Assembly: GCF_905163445.1 (NCBI RefSeq)
Contig: NC_053200.1
Span: forward strand, 9,176,001 to 9,240,000
Length of the DNA stretch: 64,000 nt
DNA from: Pararge aegeria
Lineage: Eukaryota > Arthropoda > Insecta > Lepidoptera > Nymphalidae
Reading direction: 5' to 3'
Made by a program: the position numbers and the translations under genes
Notes under the pieces: generated by a model
What the model was told of the DNA's origin: nothing
The model's input: the letters and a program-made list of their open reading frames with translations, nothing else
The model's database searches: none
Shown: one piece after another, positions 32,690 to 44,224 of the stretch
How the letters are laid out: every line of letters starts with the position of its first letter
Numbering within the stretch: the first letter of the stretch is position 1

Positions 32690-33500
32690 AAAGTACCACT
32701 AAAAAAATTGTTATGCATGATTTTAGAGTTTATCATAGTCGTGTTGTGTAAGCAATTCGATTTAAAAATACTGGCCAAGACTATACACATGTCATATTCC
32801 GTGGAAACTGTAATTTTATTTGCAATTGATTGCCATTAATTTTTTTTTTTCATTTATTTATTTCTTTTCTTTCCTTTTTATAATTTTCCCTGTAAATTGT
32901 CTAACGTTTGTTAATAAGACCATAGATATAGGGAAGACACTGTCTCCTGTAACACAGTTTTAACTACCGCAGGAGACAGGGCTTCACACTCATGAAATGT
33001 ATACGTTTATTTTGATAAAATAAAGATATTATTATTATTATTATTATTATTATTTGTAGAGTCATCTGGCGCCTGAGCAATGTATGTACCTAGTTTACAA
33101 ATATTAACAACAAACAGAAATGACTGCATAAAAAATTGCATGATTTAAAGGGTATATAAGACCGGCTGTTTTGTCTGAGCATGGTGATATTTTTTTTAAA
33201 TTGCTGGCAAGGTTTTCATATATGTCATCCGTGGAAACGGTAATTTCATTTTGAAAGTCATCTTAAGCAAAGTATGTACCTAATTCTCAAATATTACAAT
33301 GCAAAAAAAAAACTACTGCATAATAATGTGCATGATTTTAAGGGTCGGCTTTGTCATAGTCATGTCATGAAAGTAATTCGATCGCATTCTGTCGGAGAAA
33401 GCTTGGAGACAATTTTAAAATTGTTGTACAAGATTGTAACACATGTCATCCGTGGAAACGGTGATTTCATTTTGCAATTGATGGCAATTTTGTAGTGTCA
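32690..33500. repeat. Old tandem array, ~200-240-bp units, split by a LINE tail
   Basis: The word 'gtcatccgtggaaacggtaa' with 'tttcattttg' after it occurs near 33223 and 33443, and in a more diverged form ('gtcatattccgtggaaac') near 32791. Each is preceded by 'atgcatgatttt.a.ggt' and followed by 'gtcatctggc' or 'gtcatctta' and 'gtatgtaccta'. Removing the ~207-bp LINE tail at 32850-33056 restores a spacing close to 220 bp. Three partial to full units, clearly diverged. Confidence 0.8.
32850..33056 (+). repeat. LINE 3' UTR with (ATT)n tail
   Basis: 'accatagatatagggaagac', 'cgcaggagacagggcttcac', an AATAAAG-like end and ATT repeats at about 33027-33054. The ORF is not included, so it is a 5'-truncated insertion within the tandem array. 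Confidence 0.6.
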
Positions 33501-33751
33501 TCTGGCAGGCGGTGGTTCTGATGTGGTGCACTGCAATCTCTACTTCATGAAACCTAATCAACTATGATTAGTTTCACTTTGTAGAGACTTTTTCCATGAA
33601 ATTGCCTTTAATTTTCATAAGCGGAACGTTGGAAGGCAGGAGCCGTTAGCAGCGAAATATCTTACAAACGCTTTTTATTTTATTCATAAACATGATTTTG
33701 CGTCTTTCTGAGTTCGTCCCAGATTAAGTTTCTTTTATTGTGCCTAATAAT

Positions 33752-33822
33752 TGACGGACCAAGCAGAACAGGTCCACCTGATTATAAGAGGAAAACCATC
33801 ATCTAATTATAAACAGTGTAAC
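33752..33822 (+). repeat. SINE family D head fragment
   Basis: 'accaagcagaacaggtccac' and 'taagaggaaaaccatcatct' match 48650-48690 (caagcagatggcctagctaa, 'gaaaggaaaaccatcgccta'). Confidence 0.55.
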
Positions 33823-34110
33823 ATTATGAAAATTAAGCTTAATTTGCCATACTCCGCGAAAAGCAGGAGAATCTGTATGGTTTACAATGAATACTTTACA
33901 ATTAATAATTGTAAAGTATTCATTGTAAATAAGTCAATTCATTGTAAATTCAGAGCAAAACGTTCGTAGTGGGTACATTGTCGAAGATCTGTTTTGTGTG
34001 GCTTTGGATTGAAGAAATTATAAATTATACCATTAGCAAATTAAGCTTTATTTTCATAATATATCATGGATTTCCGCAAAGTAACTCCGGCTTCTATCCA
34101 GCAGTGTAAC
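33823..34110. repeat. Repeat family E copy 2, internally rearranged
   Basis: The segment 'tcctgcttttcgcggagtat' that lies in the middle of copies 1 and 3 is missing from its place (after 'aaattatacca', near 34033) and appears upstream in reverse at 33823-33880 ('ccatactccgcgaaaagcag'). The perfect palindrome at 33881-33929 joins the inverted part to the rest. The right part ends 'atcatggatttccgcaaagt' like the other copies. Confidence 0.8.
33881..33929. repeat. Perfect 23-bp palindrome, 3-base spacer
   Basis: 'tttacaatgaatactttaca' plus att and its exact complement are separated only by aat. It lies at the inversion junction of repeat E copy 2. Confidence 0.95.
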
Positions 34111-34880
34111 ACTTCGCAAGGAACACACCCTACAGGTAGAAAGTGCCACGTAGTATTTCCCGGGGCGAGTTCTGTCAAAAAAAGTTCTAGTACTACTGAT
34201 TTTAGATGCTATTATAACTTTGGCCAATGCGGAGTGTTTCGCAAACTGACGCGTCGGTTATTCGGTAGGTTGTTTGAAGGTTTAAAGGCAATTTTAACAG
34301 TAAATAAGACGTACAGCATTCTTCCGGCAATATGGCCGCTATTCTAAAACAGTGCCGAAAAAGAAGAATGAAGAATTTCTCCCCAGTTCAACCGTTCCCG
34401 AATTTCGGCAGTGATGTTGTCATTCGTTCTATATATTTTTGGTTACATTTAGAATAGAGGTATCTATTTCAATAACTAATTTTTAAGTTAATTTTTTTGG
34501 GGATTATTTCTGAAAGATCTAGAGATTTAGCGATCTTTAAAATCGGTTTCACCATTGTTTTATATATTTAGATATACATTATATTGCATTAGTTTGATAG
34601 CCAGAGTAATTTTATTACTGATAAACTCCCCCTCATTAATGGAAGGGACTTTCAAAGGCTTGCAAGAAACTGTCATTAATCAATGATCACGCCCAAGCAG
34701 GAATCCAATATGAAGCTTAATCAAAAACCCGACAAAAACAGTTTTTGCAGATAAATAGCAAAATAACCTCAAACGCCGGGATTAACCAGAGTTTGATTTA
34801 TCATTCTTGCTTATCAAACGATAATCAAAGAACTAGTGATGCACTGAGTCTATCTAATATCTAATTATTCGTTGAGCTGG
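34111..34880. other. No gene recognised
   Basis: The 93-codon frame at 34066-34347 begins in repeat E ('atggatttccgcaaag') and continues into unassigned sequence. Its start is a repeat artefact and I see no domain. Confidence 0.5.
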
Positions 34881-34884
34881 AGGA

Positions 34885-34960
34885 ATAGATCTGTGTGGTC
34901 CTTCAGGCTATTATGGCCCCACTGCTGGGCATCGGCCTCCTTTTTAAGAGGCCGGAGTTA
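34885..34960 (-). repeat. Retrotransposon-like fragment
   Basis: 'ggccccactgctgggcatcg' and 'gcctcctttttaagaggcc' read in reverse as the end phrase of many lepidopteran LINEs ('gaggcc..tgcccagcagtgg'). Too short to classify. Confidence 0.5.
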
Positions 34961-37933
34961 GTGCTCCCCGCGGCATAGGGGTTGATACCGCCAATTTCTT
35001 AACTTCAGGCTGGTACTAAAAACTCTATAACAGAAATTCCCAATATGTAGGTAACCAGTTTTGGTTACTGGGGTTTGTACCCATGATCTGTTTGTTCGTT
35101 TATGTTTAAAGTCTTTGTTGCACACACACATTTTATATAAATTAAACACAACAGAACAGAAAAAACCTAAAAAAATAAAAATAAAATAGAGCGTGCAAAG
35201 GCGGTCATATCACTAAAGCGATCTCTTCCAGACAACCTTTGAAGTTAGGAAAAAAATGAAGGAACGGGTTGTTTCAGCAATTTCAGTATAAAAAATATAT
35301 ATTTATATATATACAAAATAATTTTAATAAACTACTTACTCATAAATTCTAATACTACATAAATATTATACATAATATATATAAGTATATACATATTTAA
35401 GCAATATACTACATACTATAATATTACATAGATAAGAAATCTGATCTGATGCTATCTGGTGATCCGATGCGATTAAACTAGCTACCTACTACCTATTAGA
35501 CGAACGAGACAGTTTGTGCGATATTATGTACCAGATACCAATTTCTTTATCGCCGTATTTACCAAGTAAAAACTGAGAAACTACTTAGCCCCTCTCTACA
35601 GTGAAAATTTCATTACCGCGGCTTCATTATTCGAGAACAATTGTTAAGATACGTGTGCACTTCGGCGCTTCGGCGCTTCGGCTTTAACCTTGTGACCTCT
35701 ATTTCCGACCTTCGTATCGAGGAACCAAAACCGATACTTGAAACGAATTTGCAAATCATCGAACATGAGAATTAAACGAGCCAAATGGAATGTTGATGAT
35801 ATAAATTTCTCTATCTACGGCATCTGCCTTATTACGAATGAGGTATGTAATGATATAGACTTAACTACACAGTCGATCGTTTCCTTTGACCATGATGTTG
35901 TTTCTGCTCAATTATTGTCTATCCAGCAGATGGATTATGTGAAAAAACCGCGTGCCGCAGCCAAGCACGCGTCTCTGATTGCAATCGCTCGCGCCAACGA
36001 ATAATTCTTTGTTAGGGATGTGACAACATTTGTTACAAGTTTTGTTATTTTCATGGAGTGTTTTAAATACCCAAGTGTTTAATACTAGCAGCTATAATCT
36101 GTATCTTCGAACGGTTAGAAAAGCGTCTTCAGATCGCAAATTTTATATAAATATGACAGGTCGCCATTCGTTAAGTGATAAATAGTCAAAAAACTTGGAA
36201 AAATACGGCGATAGGTTTATAGCTAGTTTCTGAGTTGTCAACAGTAATTATGTATATCATTCCATCTACTCGAAAGTGGATAAGCGCCTTGTGCTTAGTT
36301 TGGTATAGCTGACTATAAAAAAGAATGAAATTAAAGACAATTTAAGAACAGCCTGTTTGAGGTTAGATTATTGAATAAAAATATTACTGGTTTGAATTAT
36401 TTTAAGATATTAAATTACCACTATCACATGGTTTCTATATATACTTATTTCGTGGTTTGATTGCACAATACCACCTGTATTTAGGATTAATCACGTAATA
36501 TTAGATCCAATCTCATCTAGACAAAATAAACTTACTTTTTTAACTCAGGTTTTTTTATTGCATAAATAATTTCTTCTTATTCCATGCATTCATCAATTTG
36601 AATATCCGGTTTGGCGAGATATTATTTTTTAATTCATTTGTGCATGTAAAAATAAATTAGTTACAATAAAACATTTGATTTAGTTATAAAAAGGCATAAG
36701 TTACAACCCTAGTCCCTTTGCATTTGATTTCTAGCAGTGATAGCGCTGCATCATTCCACAAATGTTTCTGGATAGTTCTTGAGCCATTGCTTTCAGCGCT
36801 CGAGTTGTCAATACAATGCGTCCTCGTATGACACGGATCGCGTGCCTAGCATTACGTGTGGCTAATGCCTTACTATTTGCGGTTAGACACACTGAGATAA
36901 TGCCTACCTAACGCAATGTCTTTTGATGGGGATGCACTACTTCCAAGTTCCATTAGGTCTGGAATTTAATCATCTAGAAAAAAAAAGTAAGTGAATTGTG
37001 AGCTTTTTTTTTTATTTTATTTCTTGCATATTTCTTTTTGTACCCATTTGCTTCGGTATTTGTTGGTCTTATTGTTTTTATTTACGAAACGACTCATTTT
37101 TATAGTTTCATACTTAACTCTTTTATTACATTAGATACCTACTTACTTCACCATACTATGTAAATGAGAATATCTTTATTTTCATATTTAGTTTACCAGT
37201 GGTCTATACACTACACTACACTGGGTAATCTGTATCGTGGAGTATGATTTCTTAGTTTACTTTTAACATGGTTGTTTATGTGTTCTTTGGATGATGACAC
37301 TGAAACTGCTGGGCATTTTGGTGTTACTTCTCAAGGCAAATCATGGAATATTAAAGTGACATTGGCTTAACAGATCATTTTTACGTTTTCATGTTGTAAG
37401 TTTTGTATTTCATTAAAGAATAATATAAATAGCGTAGGTCCAATTAAACTACCTAGATATACACCTAAATTCTGCAAGTCATTTTTTTAACTTTGACACC
37501 CTGTTTAAAAATAACTTCTAAATCACAATTTTAAATTTATTATTCATAAAGAGTTTAGAACATAGCTGTAGATTAAAGAAAATACGTAACGATCATTAAC
37601 AGGACATCGTAACACATAATAACGCGTCATTATCAAAGGAAGCCGCTCGCGATCGCTACTCTATAAATAGACCTTTTATCGTAACCTGCAGTAGCTGCAA
37701 TAACACCTTTGAGCACCCATGATGGATTACGTAACGAATCGTCAACACTTGGTTATTACTTAAGGTTATTACGGGAAACACGTTAGGGAAATAGAAAATG
37801 TACATAACTAAGTACAATCAATTGATCGTTTTTATGTCCACTCCCATTCGTTGTTTTTATATTACATTTTTTAAGGGAGTGCTTTTCGACGATAATTTAA
37901 AAAGAAATTTCTGGGACGAACAGGGGCACAGGC
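34961..37933. other. Long AT-rich stretch, one odd open frame
   Basis: 35290-35430 is extremely AT-rich. At 35662-35685 the octamer cttcggcg or close variants repeat three times. Shortly after, the plus frame 35738-36004 (88 codons, from MKRICKSSNMRIKRAK to AAAKHASLIAIARANE) is richer in CpG and in charged and polar residues than its neighbours, but matches no family I know and has no convincing promoter or splice site. The remainder shows no repeats or genes. Confidence 0.4.
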
Positions 37934-38193
37934 CCACAACAGAGCAAGGGTCTTCTTCCACAATGAAAAGGGTTTAGGCCTAGTGCGGATTGGTGGACTT
38001 CACATGACTGAGAACATTATACAGAACTATCAGACATGCCGGTATCCTCACGATGTTTACCTTGAAAATGATATTTTAATTATTTAAAACGCACATAATT
38101 TAGAGGAAGTAAAGTTAGAGGTGCGTGCTGGGATTCGAACTCGGCCATTTGAAAGCGAAACCGAAGCCTTTGCCACTTAGTTATCACTGCTTC
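37934..38193 (-). repeat. SINE family A, near full length, minus strand
   Basis: 'ccacaacagagcaagggtct', 'atgaaaagggtttaggccta', 'tggtggacttcacatgactg', 'aacgcacataatttagagga' and the head 'tgctgggattcgaactcggc' to 'tagttatcactgcttc'. B box intact, A-box region slightly changed. About 260 bp. Confidence 0.9.
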
Positions 38194-38740
38194 ACGTACA
38201 TCTTCACAATGACTATATACTTTATATTCAATATATATAGATATATTACCTACATTTGATATTAACCTATATCTAAATTAAAATTGCTCTTTTAAATCTT
38301 AAATATATACTTAAATATAACTGCACTTGATGAGTAGGACGTAAAATCCTGAATATGTGAAATTAAAGTTTAGGATTTTCTAAATTGTAATTTCATTCTA
38401 ATATTATAAATAATTATCTATTATCATCTTACATACCTTATGAATTCATTTTTAATTTTGTTTGTCGACGCTCTGAAAATAAAGAAAAAATAATATTAAA
38501 TTTATTAAAGCAGGTAGTGCATTCGTAATTGTAACGAAATTGAAGTAAACTTAATTAGATCTAAAACATTTTGGATTCCACCTCGTGACCGCAGCGAAAC
38601 ATAGTAGGTATCTACTTAAAGATGCCAACAACATTTCTCCTTTGAATGGCCAAACTAATTTTGTGCCTACTATACAGAACCCCGAAAAATTCACAAAATA
38701 AGAAGCGATTTTATACGAAAGAGCACAAAATAGTTGATGA
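38194..38740. other. No gene recognised
   Basis: AT-rich with a short (atat)n near 38229-38246. The minus frame at 38551-38751 has no known motif. Confidence 0.45.
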
Positions 38741-38799
38741 CCCAGCACCATTTTAAACTTAGACTGTATTGTACAGTCTAAGTTTGAAATGGCGCTGGG
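38741..38799. repeat. 28-bp inverted repeat at the LINE 5' boundary
   Basis: 'cccagcaccattttaaactt' plus agactgta faces its complement at 38772-38799 (two mismatches) across ttg. The right arm carries the first recognisable LINE codons; the left arm is an inverted copy of them. This marks the 5' truncation point of the LINE. Confidence 0.9.
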
Positions 38800-39026
38800 C
38801 TAACCATGTAGCAAGATGGAGCCACAAGCGATGGACAGTAGAATCGACGAGATGGAAAGGACCTAGCGAAAAAAGGTGAAAGGGACGACCTTTGAAACGA
38901 TGGAGTGATGATATCATAAAGACAGCAGGAAAAGAGGGGAAAGGGGGAACGAGCCAACGATAGGGAAATCTTCACCAAATTGGAGGAGGCCTTTATCCAA
39001 GAAGGGGTTCCCGCCCAAGAGGCATA
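38784..39026 (+). pseudogene. LINE ORF2 C-terminus, broken
   Basis: The translation runs K-W-R-W-A-N-H-V-A-R-W, then GRPLKRWSDDIIKTAGK, then after a frame change RANDREIFTKLEEAFIQEGV and a final stop at about 39024-39026. H-V-A-R and R-W-x-D-D-I blocks followed by D-R-x-x-x-x-x-L-E-E-A-F are the typical C-terminal end of insect non-LTR retrotransposon ORF2 proteins. One in-frame stop (after S-E-K-R) and one frameshift near 38930-38940 disable it. The reverse transcriptase and endonuclease domains are missing (5' truncation). Confidence 0.85.
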
Positions 39027-39442
39027 ATGTTATTAGTTTAGAAGTAAATAATGTACATAATTGGATAAAAGTAGGCCTTTGCAGAAATTCAAGATAGAAT
39101 CTACAATATTCACAATTTCTACAACGTAAAATTCCAAAGTTTTTGCAAACGCTTGTAATTTTTTTTAAATGGTTATCAAAAACTGTTTCGACATTGTAAG
39201 ACCAAAAAGTCACCGTATATATATAGATAAATCAAATGTTAAGAAAAACCGTTATCAGTTATTAATTTAATATGAGTTTATTGCAAAAATAACGCATGCT
39301 CATTGCGTTTAGCTCAATGTACATAATTATAATTTCACTTATAATTATATTTACACTTATAACTTTTATAGATTATACACATAAATGTAATACTTAGGTA
39401 ATAGGAAATAAAAAGGCTTTGTTATTATTATTATTATTATAC
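39027..39442 (+). repeat. LINE 3' UTR with (TTA)n tail
   Basis: Continues directly from the ORF2 stop. 'taggcctttgcagaaattca', 'gcaaacgcttgtaa', 'ttaaatggttatcaaaa', 'aaaaaccgttatcagttatt' and 'ataacgcatgctcattgcgt' recur at 40947-41218. It closes with 'aataaaaaggctttg' and TTA repeats at about 39421-39442. Confidence 0.8.
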
Positions 39443-39446
39443 ATAA

Positions 39447-39523
39447 CCCCGAAAAGTTAGAACTATCGAACTCGGTCCCCCGGAAGGCATGCCGAAGCCT
39501 TGCTCACTAGGCTGTCACGGCCA
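39447..39523 (-). repeat. SINE family A head, minus strand
   Basis: 'ccccgaaaagttagaactat', 'cgaactcggtcccccggaag' and 'tcactaggctgtcacggcc'. It sits right after the LINE's TTA tail. Confidence 0.7.
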
Positions 39524-40944
39524 ATACTTTACTTCTGTTTTTTTTTTTTTATTTTCTAACGTTCCGCCAAGAACGCTGGCCGCAGATGTGCAGCTTTGAG
39601 CTTTAAAGTAACGCAGACAAGTTAGTTTTACTCTGACGTTCGTTTTTCGTTAGACATCTTTTTATTAGTGATCGATGATACCCATCACGAAAATGACTCT
39701 ACGGTTGCAAGCGTACAATTCTACATTAGAGTATCAAAATAATATAGATACCAATAACACAGCAATACACAATATGCGTAACACACACCGCCCACCGTAA
39801 ACAAACAATATGTACAAACATGTTCTACCTCTTCTCAAAATTCTTTGCTTAAATGTTATTTTACGGAGCCGGGGAGCTATTGTCGTTTAGGTCATAATGT
39901 AAATATTATTATATGATAAACTGGATAATATTTTCTCGGTACGTGTATTTACATTACAAACGGATTACGGATTCAGATTTGGTTTTGGTTTTATAAAGTG
40001 CGATACACAAGAACAGTGCCAAAAAACGTAGGAGATGAATTCATAAATTTATTTTAATATTATTGTGTTATAACATTTTTTTCGAAACTATGGAACGATA
40101 GAACGAAATCGTGTCTTGAAAATACGTGTCAACACATAAGTAACGCGTATTAATTATTATTTTTTGAATATTATATTATTATAGATTGAATTTAAGTAGT
40201 AGTTAGTAGGAAATGGGAACATCTTAATTAAAGCAACACGCCTCTTCAGACGTTGTCTTCGGTAATCGCGTAATACATTCGGTCGCATTGTGACAAAAAA
40301 AAACGAATAAACCAACCAGCAAGTGTTCAAGAAAAGGCAATCACGGTTAATAAAATCAACAAAACATTAATTACTTTTCTACAGTAAAATGCGTTTCGGT
40401 CAGAGCAACTGCCGCGGGACGTAATCTGCCAGGTGTGAATTATACATTAGATTATTTATTATAAAAAATACATCCTTTGATGTATGCTGTCTTTACTAGT
40501 ATTATTAAATGCAAAAAATGGTTCCTATTTCACGAAGCAACAGAGCAACGGATCGTCGTGATTTTAAGCAATGAAACAGATTTTGGGCTTTTAACCCGAA
40601 AAATAGCCCGGCTTATAAAATAAAGTACAAAATCATTACTACCTTAATGCTAAGCGGAAAATTGGTGTGTGTTAGAATAATTACAGCAACCCTTTTATTC
40701 CAAAAATCCTACTATATTAGGTACTAGCATGTTCGACTACAAAACCCGAGATCCAGAGTTATACTCCCGTGCCGTGCTAAAGATTTTTAGGTACACATTG
40801 GCGTTTTCGGTCAAGAAAGTAGTACCACACCGTTTTAGAAATTCTGTTGTCCAACCTCAAGCTTCGAGAACACGTTGAGCTGGCGGTTATTAGGTAGGTA
40901 CCTTCTCGAGCTCGAGACACTCCTGGCTTGCGTAACAAACACCG
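39524..40944. other. No gene; one tRNA-like remnant
   Basis: At 40738-40785 'tacaaaacccgagatccaga' and 'gttatactcccgtgccg' look like a worn tRNA-derived SINE head. T-runs at 39540-39550. No gene recognised. Confidence 0.4.
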
Positions 40945-40946
40945 CA

Positions 40947-41218
40947 TTGGATAATAGTAGGCCTTTGCAGAAATTCAAGATGGATATAGGTATTTATCTA
41001 TCTACAATATTTGCAATTTCTACAATGCACCATTGCAAAGTTCTTGCAAACGCTTGTACTTTTTTTAAATGGTTATCAAAATCTGTTTCGCCATTGTAAG
41101 ATCAAAAAAGTTACCGTATATATATAGTTAAATCAAATGTTAAGAAAAACCGTTATCAGTTATGAATTTAATGTGAGTTTAGTACAAAAATAACGCATGC
41201 TCATTGCGTTTAGTTCAT
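40947..41218 (+). repeat. Second copy of the LINE 3' UTR
   Basis: Same order of words as 39061-39318, with a local insertion ('ggtatttatctatc' near 40987). It starts abruptly inside the UTR and ends at 'gcgtttagttca' without the TTA tail. Same orientation as the first copy, 1.9 kb away. Confidence 0.8.
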
Positions 41219-42588
41219 TCACTTAAGAAGCAATTATCATGAGGGTAAACGTGGAGAAGTTTAAAAAAAATTATGAATTTAATCTGTATGGTTATGTAGA
41301 TAAGAATGGTTTTCTTTTGATTAGACCTGTTATTTTGTGTTCAGTGGTTATGAGGCATTAGGCAGTGCGATATGGTAGGATGGTCGGCACTGGAGCGTGT
41401 TACTTAACTGCCCAAGTACATCGGGTCTTGGAAATTTCTTCCTGACTTTTTTTTTTGATGCAGAATTGATTTTTATTAACATTAAGTTGTTCGATTTGCT
41501 GGAGCGTAACTATCTATTCCATAGTTTTTATGGTTACAACTAAGTACTTAATCATGATTCAGGATATGCTTGGTGGAACTAAGGAAGGTAGGGTAAAGAG
41601 TAAACGTACTTAACCAGCGTAGGTACCGCTTGAACTTCGATCAATAATAAAACTAGGTTTCAGTCGACAGGTGAACGTCTAAGATAAGACTTAACTCATG
41701 AGTCCGGAGTGGGTTTAAATATATGGTCCTTCACACTTTTTTCTTGATCTTGTAGTTTTTCAGAAGAAAATATTTCAAAATGAAACCATGGCAGCATACG
41801 AATTAATTTGTGTCACGCTTTAAGTTTGCAAAAAAAAAATATCTGATAATATCTATTTTAATATGCGAAATTAATTTTTAATTTATTCAACCGGGTTTCT
41901 GAAAAAATATATAAAGAAGGGAAACCATAAGAGGCACAGATTAATGATTATACGCAGAGGTAATTCGATAAAACCAATAACAAAAGCTCAAAAGAATAGA
42001 CACTGGCTACATACAGGAAACAGAGCACATTCGCCGTTCTCGTAGCTTATGAGAAACTTTATGTATGACCACCGCTGCACCAGGGAGATCGACATTTTTT
42101 TTTCAATAATCATAAATTCAAAAATGTTATCACAGGCACTTATGAAACGTTCATACATATTTTAACATGTTACCACTAATGTTAGGTGATGGTGTTAACT
42201 ACATTCGTTAACTTAAACCTACTACATACGTAAATCGTTCCCACAGCTTATGAAAATCGAAAAACTACGTCGGTCACAACATATAAATTATCAAAGCAAT
42301 TTAGAACCTTGTTAACTTAACGCAAGCTCCCACGGCTAACTTTAAAGTTTATCCAACACAAACCGCAGGCTTAAATTTCATATGGTAACAACTGTAATAT
42401 TTCATTTAGACTAAAACCGCTAACTGCTTGGCCGGTAAATAAGACACTTGTCGCAAACTCCGCTTGTTATGGCGAAGTTTTGAGTTACCGTCTCCCATAA
42501 GCTTGCATCTAGTATTAAAACGTTAGTCCACGTAATTTAGAAATTATAGTGTAGTTATAAATCTTATTTTTTTTTAAATTTCAATACA
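41219..42588. other. No gene recognised
   Basis: No repeat families recognised apart from A- and T-runs. The words around 41370-41420 ('ggtcggcactggagcgtgtt') are GC-richer but unassigned. Confidence 0.4.
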
Positions 42589-42886
42589 AGTTAGCCCTTG
42601 ACTGCAATCTTGCCTGGTTTGTAGCAATGATGCAGTTTAAGATGTTAGCAGGCTGACCTGTTAGAGGTATGAGAGTTATATTAAATCCATACCCCCTAAT
42701 CGTTTTCTACGCGGCAACGAACCGAAACGCTAAATCGCTTGACGGCACGTCTTTTTCGATTGGTAACGACCGGACCAGAACTGAGACTATTCAGAAATTC
42801 CTAACTCCCAAAAGGAAGTTCTATCCACCGCTGGGGACAAAACCCGGGACATCCTACGTACAGCATAGCGCTCACCACTGAGCCAG
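42589..42886 (-). repeat. SINE family C, near full length, minus strand
   Basis: Tail 'gttagcccttgactgcaatc', body 'caggctgacctgttagaggt', 'ttctacgcggcaacgaaccg' and 'gctaaatcgcttgacggcac', and head region 'gggacaaaacccgggacatc' to 'gcgctcaccactgagccag'. A T-run lies just before the tail at 42568. The frame at 42669-42881 is read through this SINE and is not a gene. Confidence 0.88.
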
Positions 42887-44224
42887 AGATAGAAATAATT
42901 ATATATTTACAAAAAAAACATAGACTAAAATAAATTGGTACCTGTCAAACCATTCTATAAATAGAAATCTACCTTTTTTGATAAATAATATCACCTTGCA
43001 AGCAATCTCTATCCTAACATAGGTTAAGCCCAACTACGAAAATAATACTCGTGTATTTTAATAATACTGCTTCCTTGATTCTACTAAATATGGGCACAAA
43101 TCTTTGATATAATATATCTTAATTGGCTCAGGACACAGACTGATAAGCAATAACAAGAAATCCCGCACAAGAATCTCGATATGCGTATATCGAGCGACAA
43201 CAGGGACCTCCTCGAAGGCATAACTTAAAGCATGTTATAATAATGCCTGCGTCAAAAACTTATTATTAAAATTTAAAAGAAGTTTTGCAAAATCCATTAC
43301 GATTTTAGCCAATGTAATTTAAATATTAACTATAAAGCTATCGAGATCTATAATTTGATAAAAAAGTCTATATCATTTTTATTTACAAAACTATATATAT
43401 ATAAGTTTTGTTTTTAAACACATACTTAGCTTTTTATATTTTATCTAAACTAAATAAATTAAGCTACTCCAATAACCACCATAGTATCAGACACTCAAAA
43501 ATTAACGTTAATACCGTACTCCATTTTTCAATAAATAACAAAGAAACAAATCAAAAACATCATCCAGACCTAGACTAACACAACGAAATAAGATGTGCAA
43601 AATCTAGCATCCTCGTCCCGCGACCCAAGCTTCCCATAGAGGGCACAAAATTATTCTACCTAACTAAATTAAATAAATTGATTATAAACCTAAACGTAGG
43701 GCATTTGGAATAAACTAGGCAGACTATTTGGCTTTTGAGATATCGGCCTTTAAAGGATGATAGTTAAAATACACCACAACGCAAGGTAAAAAATTGAGGA
43801 AATTGTAGTAAATTCAATGTTCTATAAACAAAACGTTGAATGCCATCACCATTCTCTACGCTATAAATGAATTGAGTGATAGATTTATTTGGTTTATTGC
43901 CGGCATCGTCTTGTTAAAACATCTCAACAGCGTTTGCGGTGGATTAACATTAACAAGTGGTGGATTACTAGATTTATTAGCAACGCACGAACCTTTAACA
44001 GAACATGTCACCTGAACATGTTATAAAAGCCTTACAGAAGGAATTTTGACGACCTCTCTGCGATCCGTATCATTGCGATACCACCTTAGCATATCTAGGG
44101 TTCGCAATTTAATTTCTTTTGGTTCAATTCAACCATCATCATGTAGAATTCTATAAATTTGTATATTTTGTCAATTTTTTTCATGTTTTGATTATTGCCC
44201 ATCGAAAGCAAATACAGCAGTAAG
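42887..44224. other. AT-rich stretch, no gene recognised
   Basis: A small hairpin-like AT core, acaaaactatatatatataa then gttttgt, at 43386-43411. Nothing else recognised. Confidence 0.45.

Noticed and set aside
37662..37672. TATA-like box (tctataaatag)
   Set aside because: In AT-rich DNA this is expected by chance, and no gene or initiator follows.
39061..41218. Pair of LTRs of a retrovirus-like element
   Set aside because: The repeated segment follows a LINE ORF2 stop and has no TG...CA ends, primer site or gag/pol between the copies.
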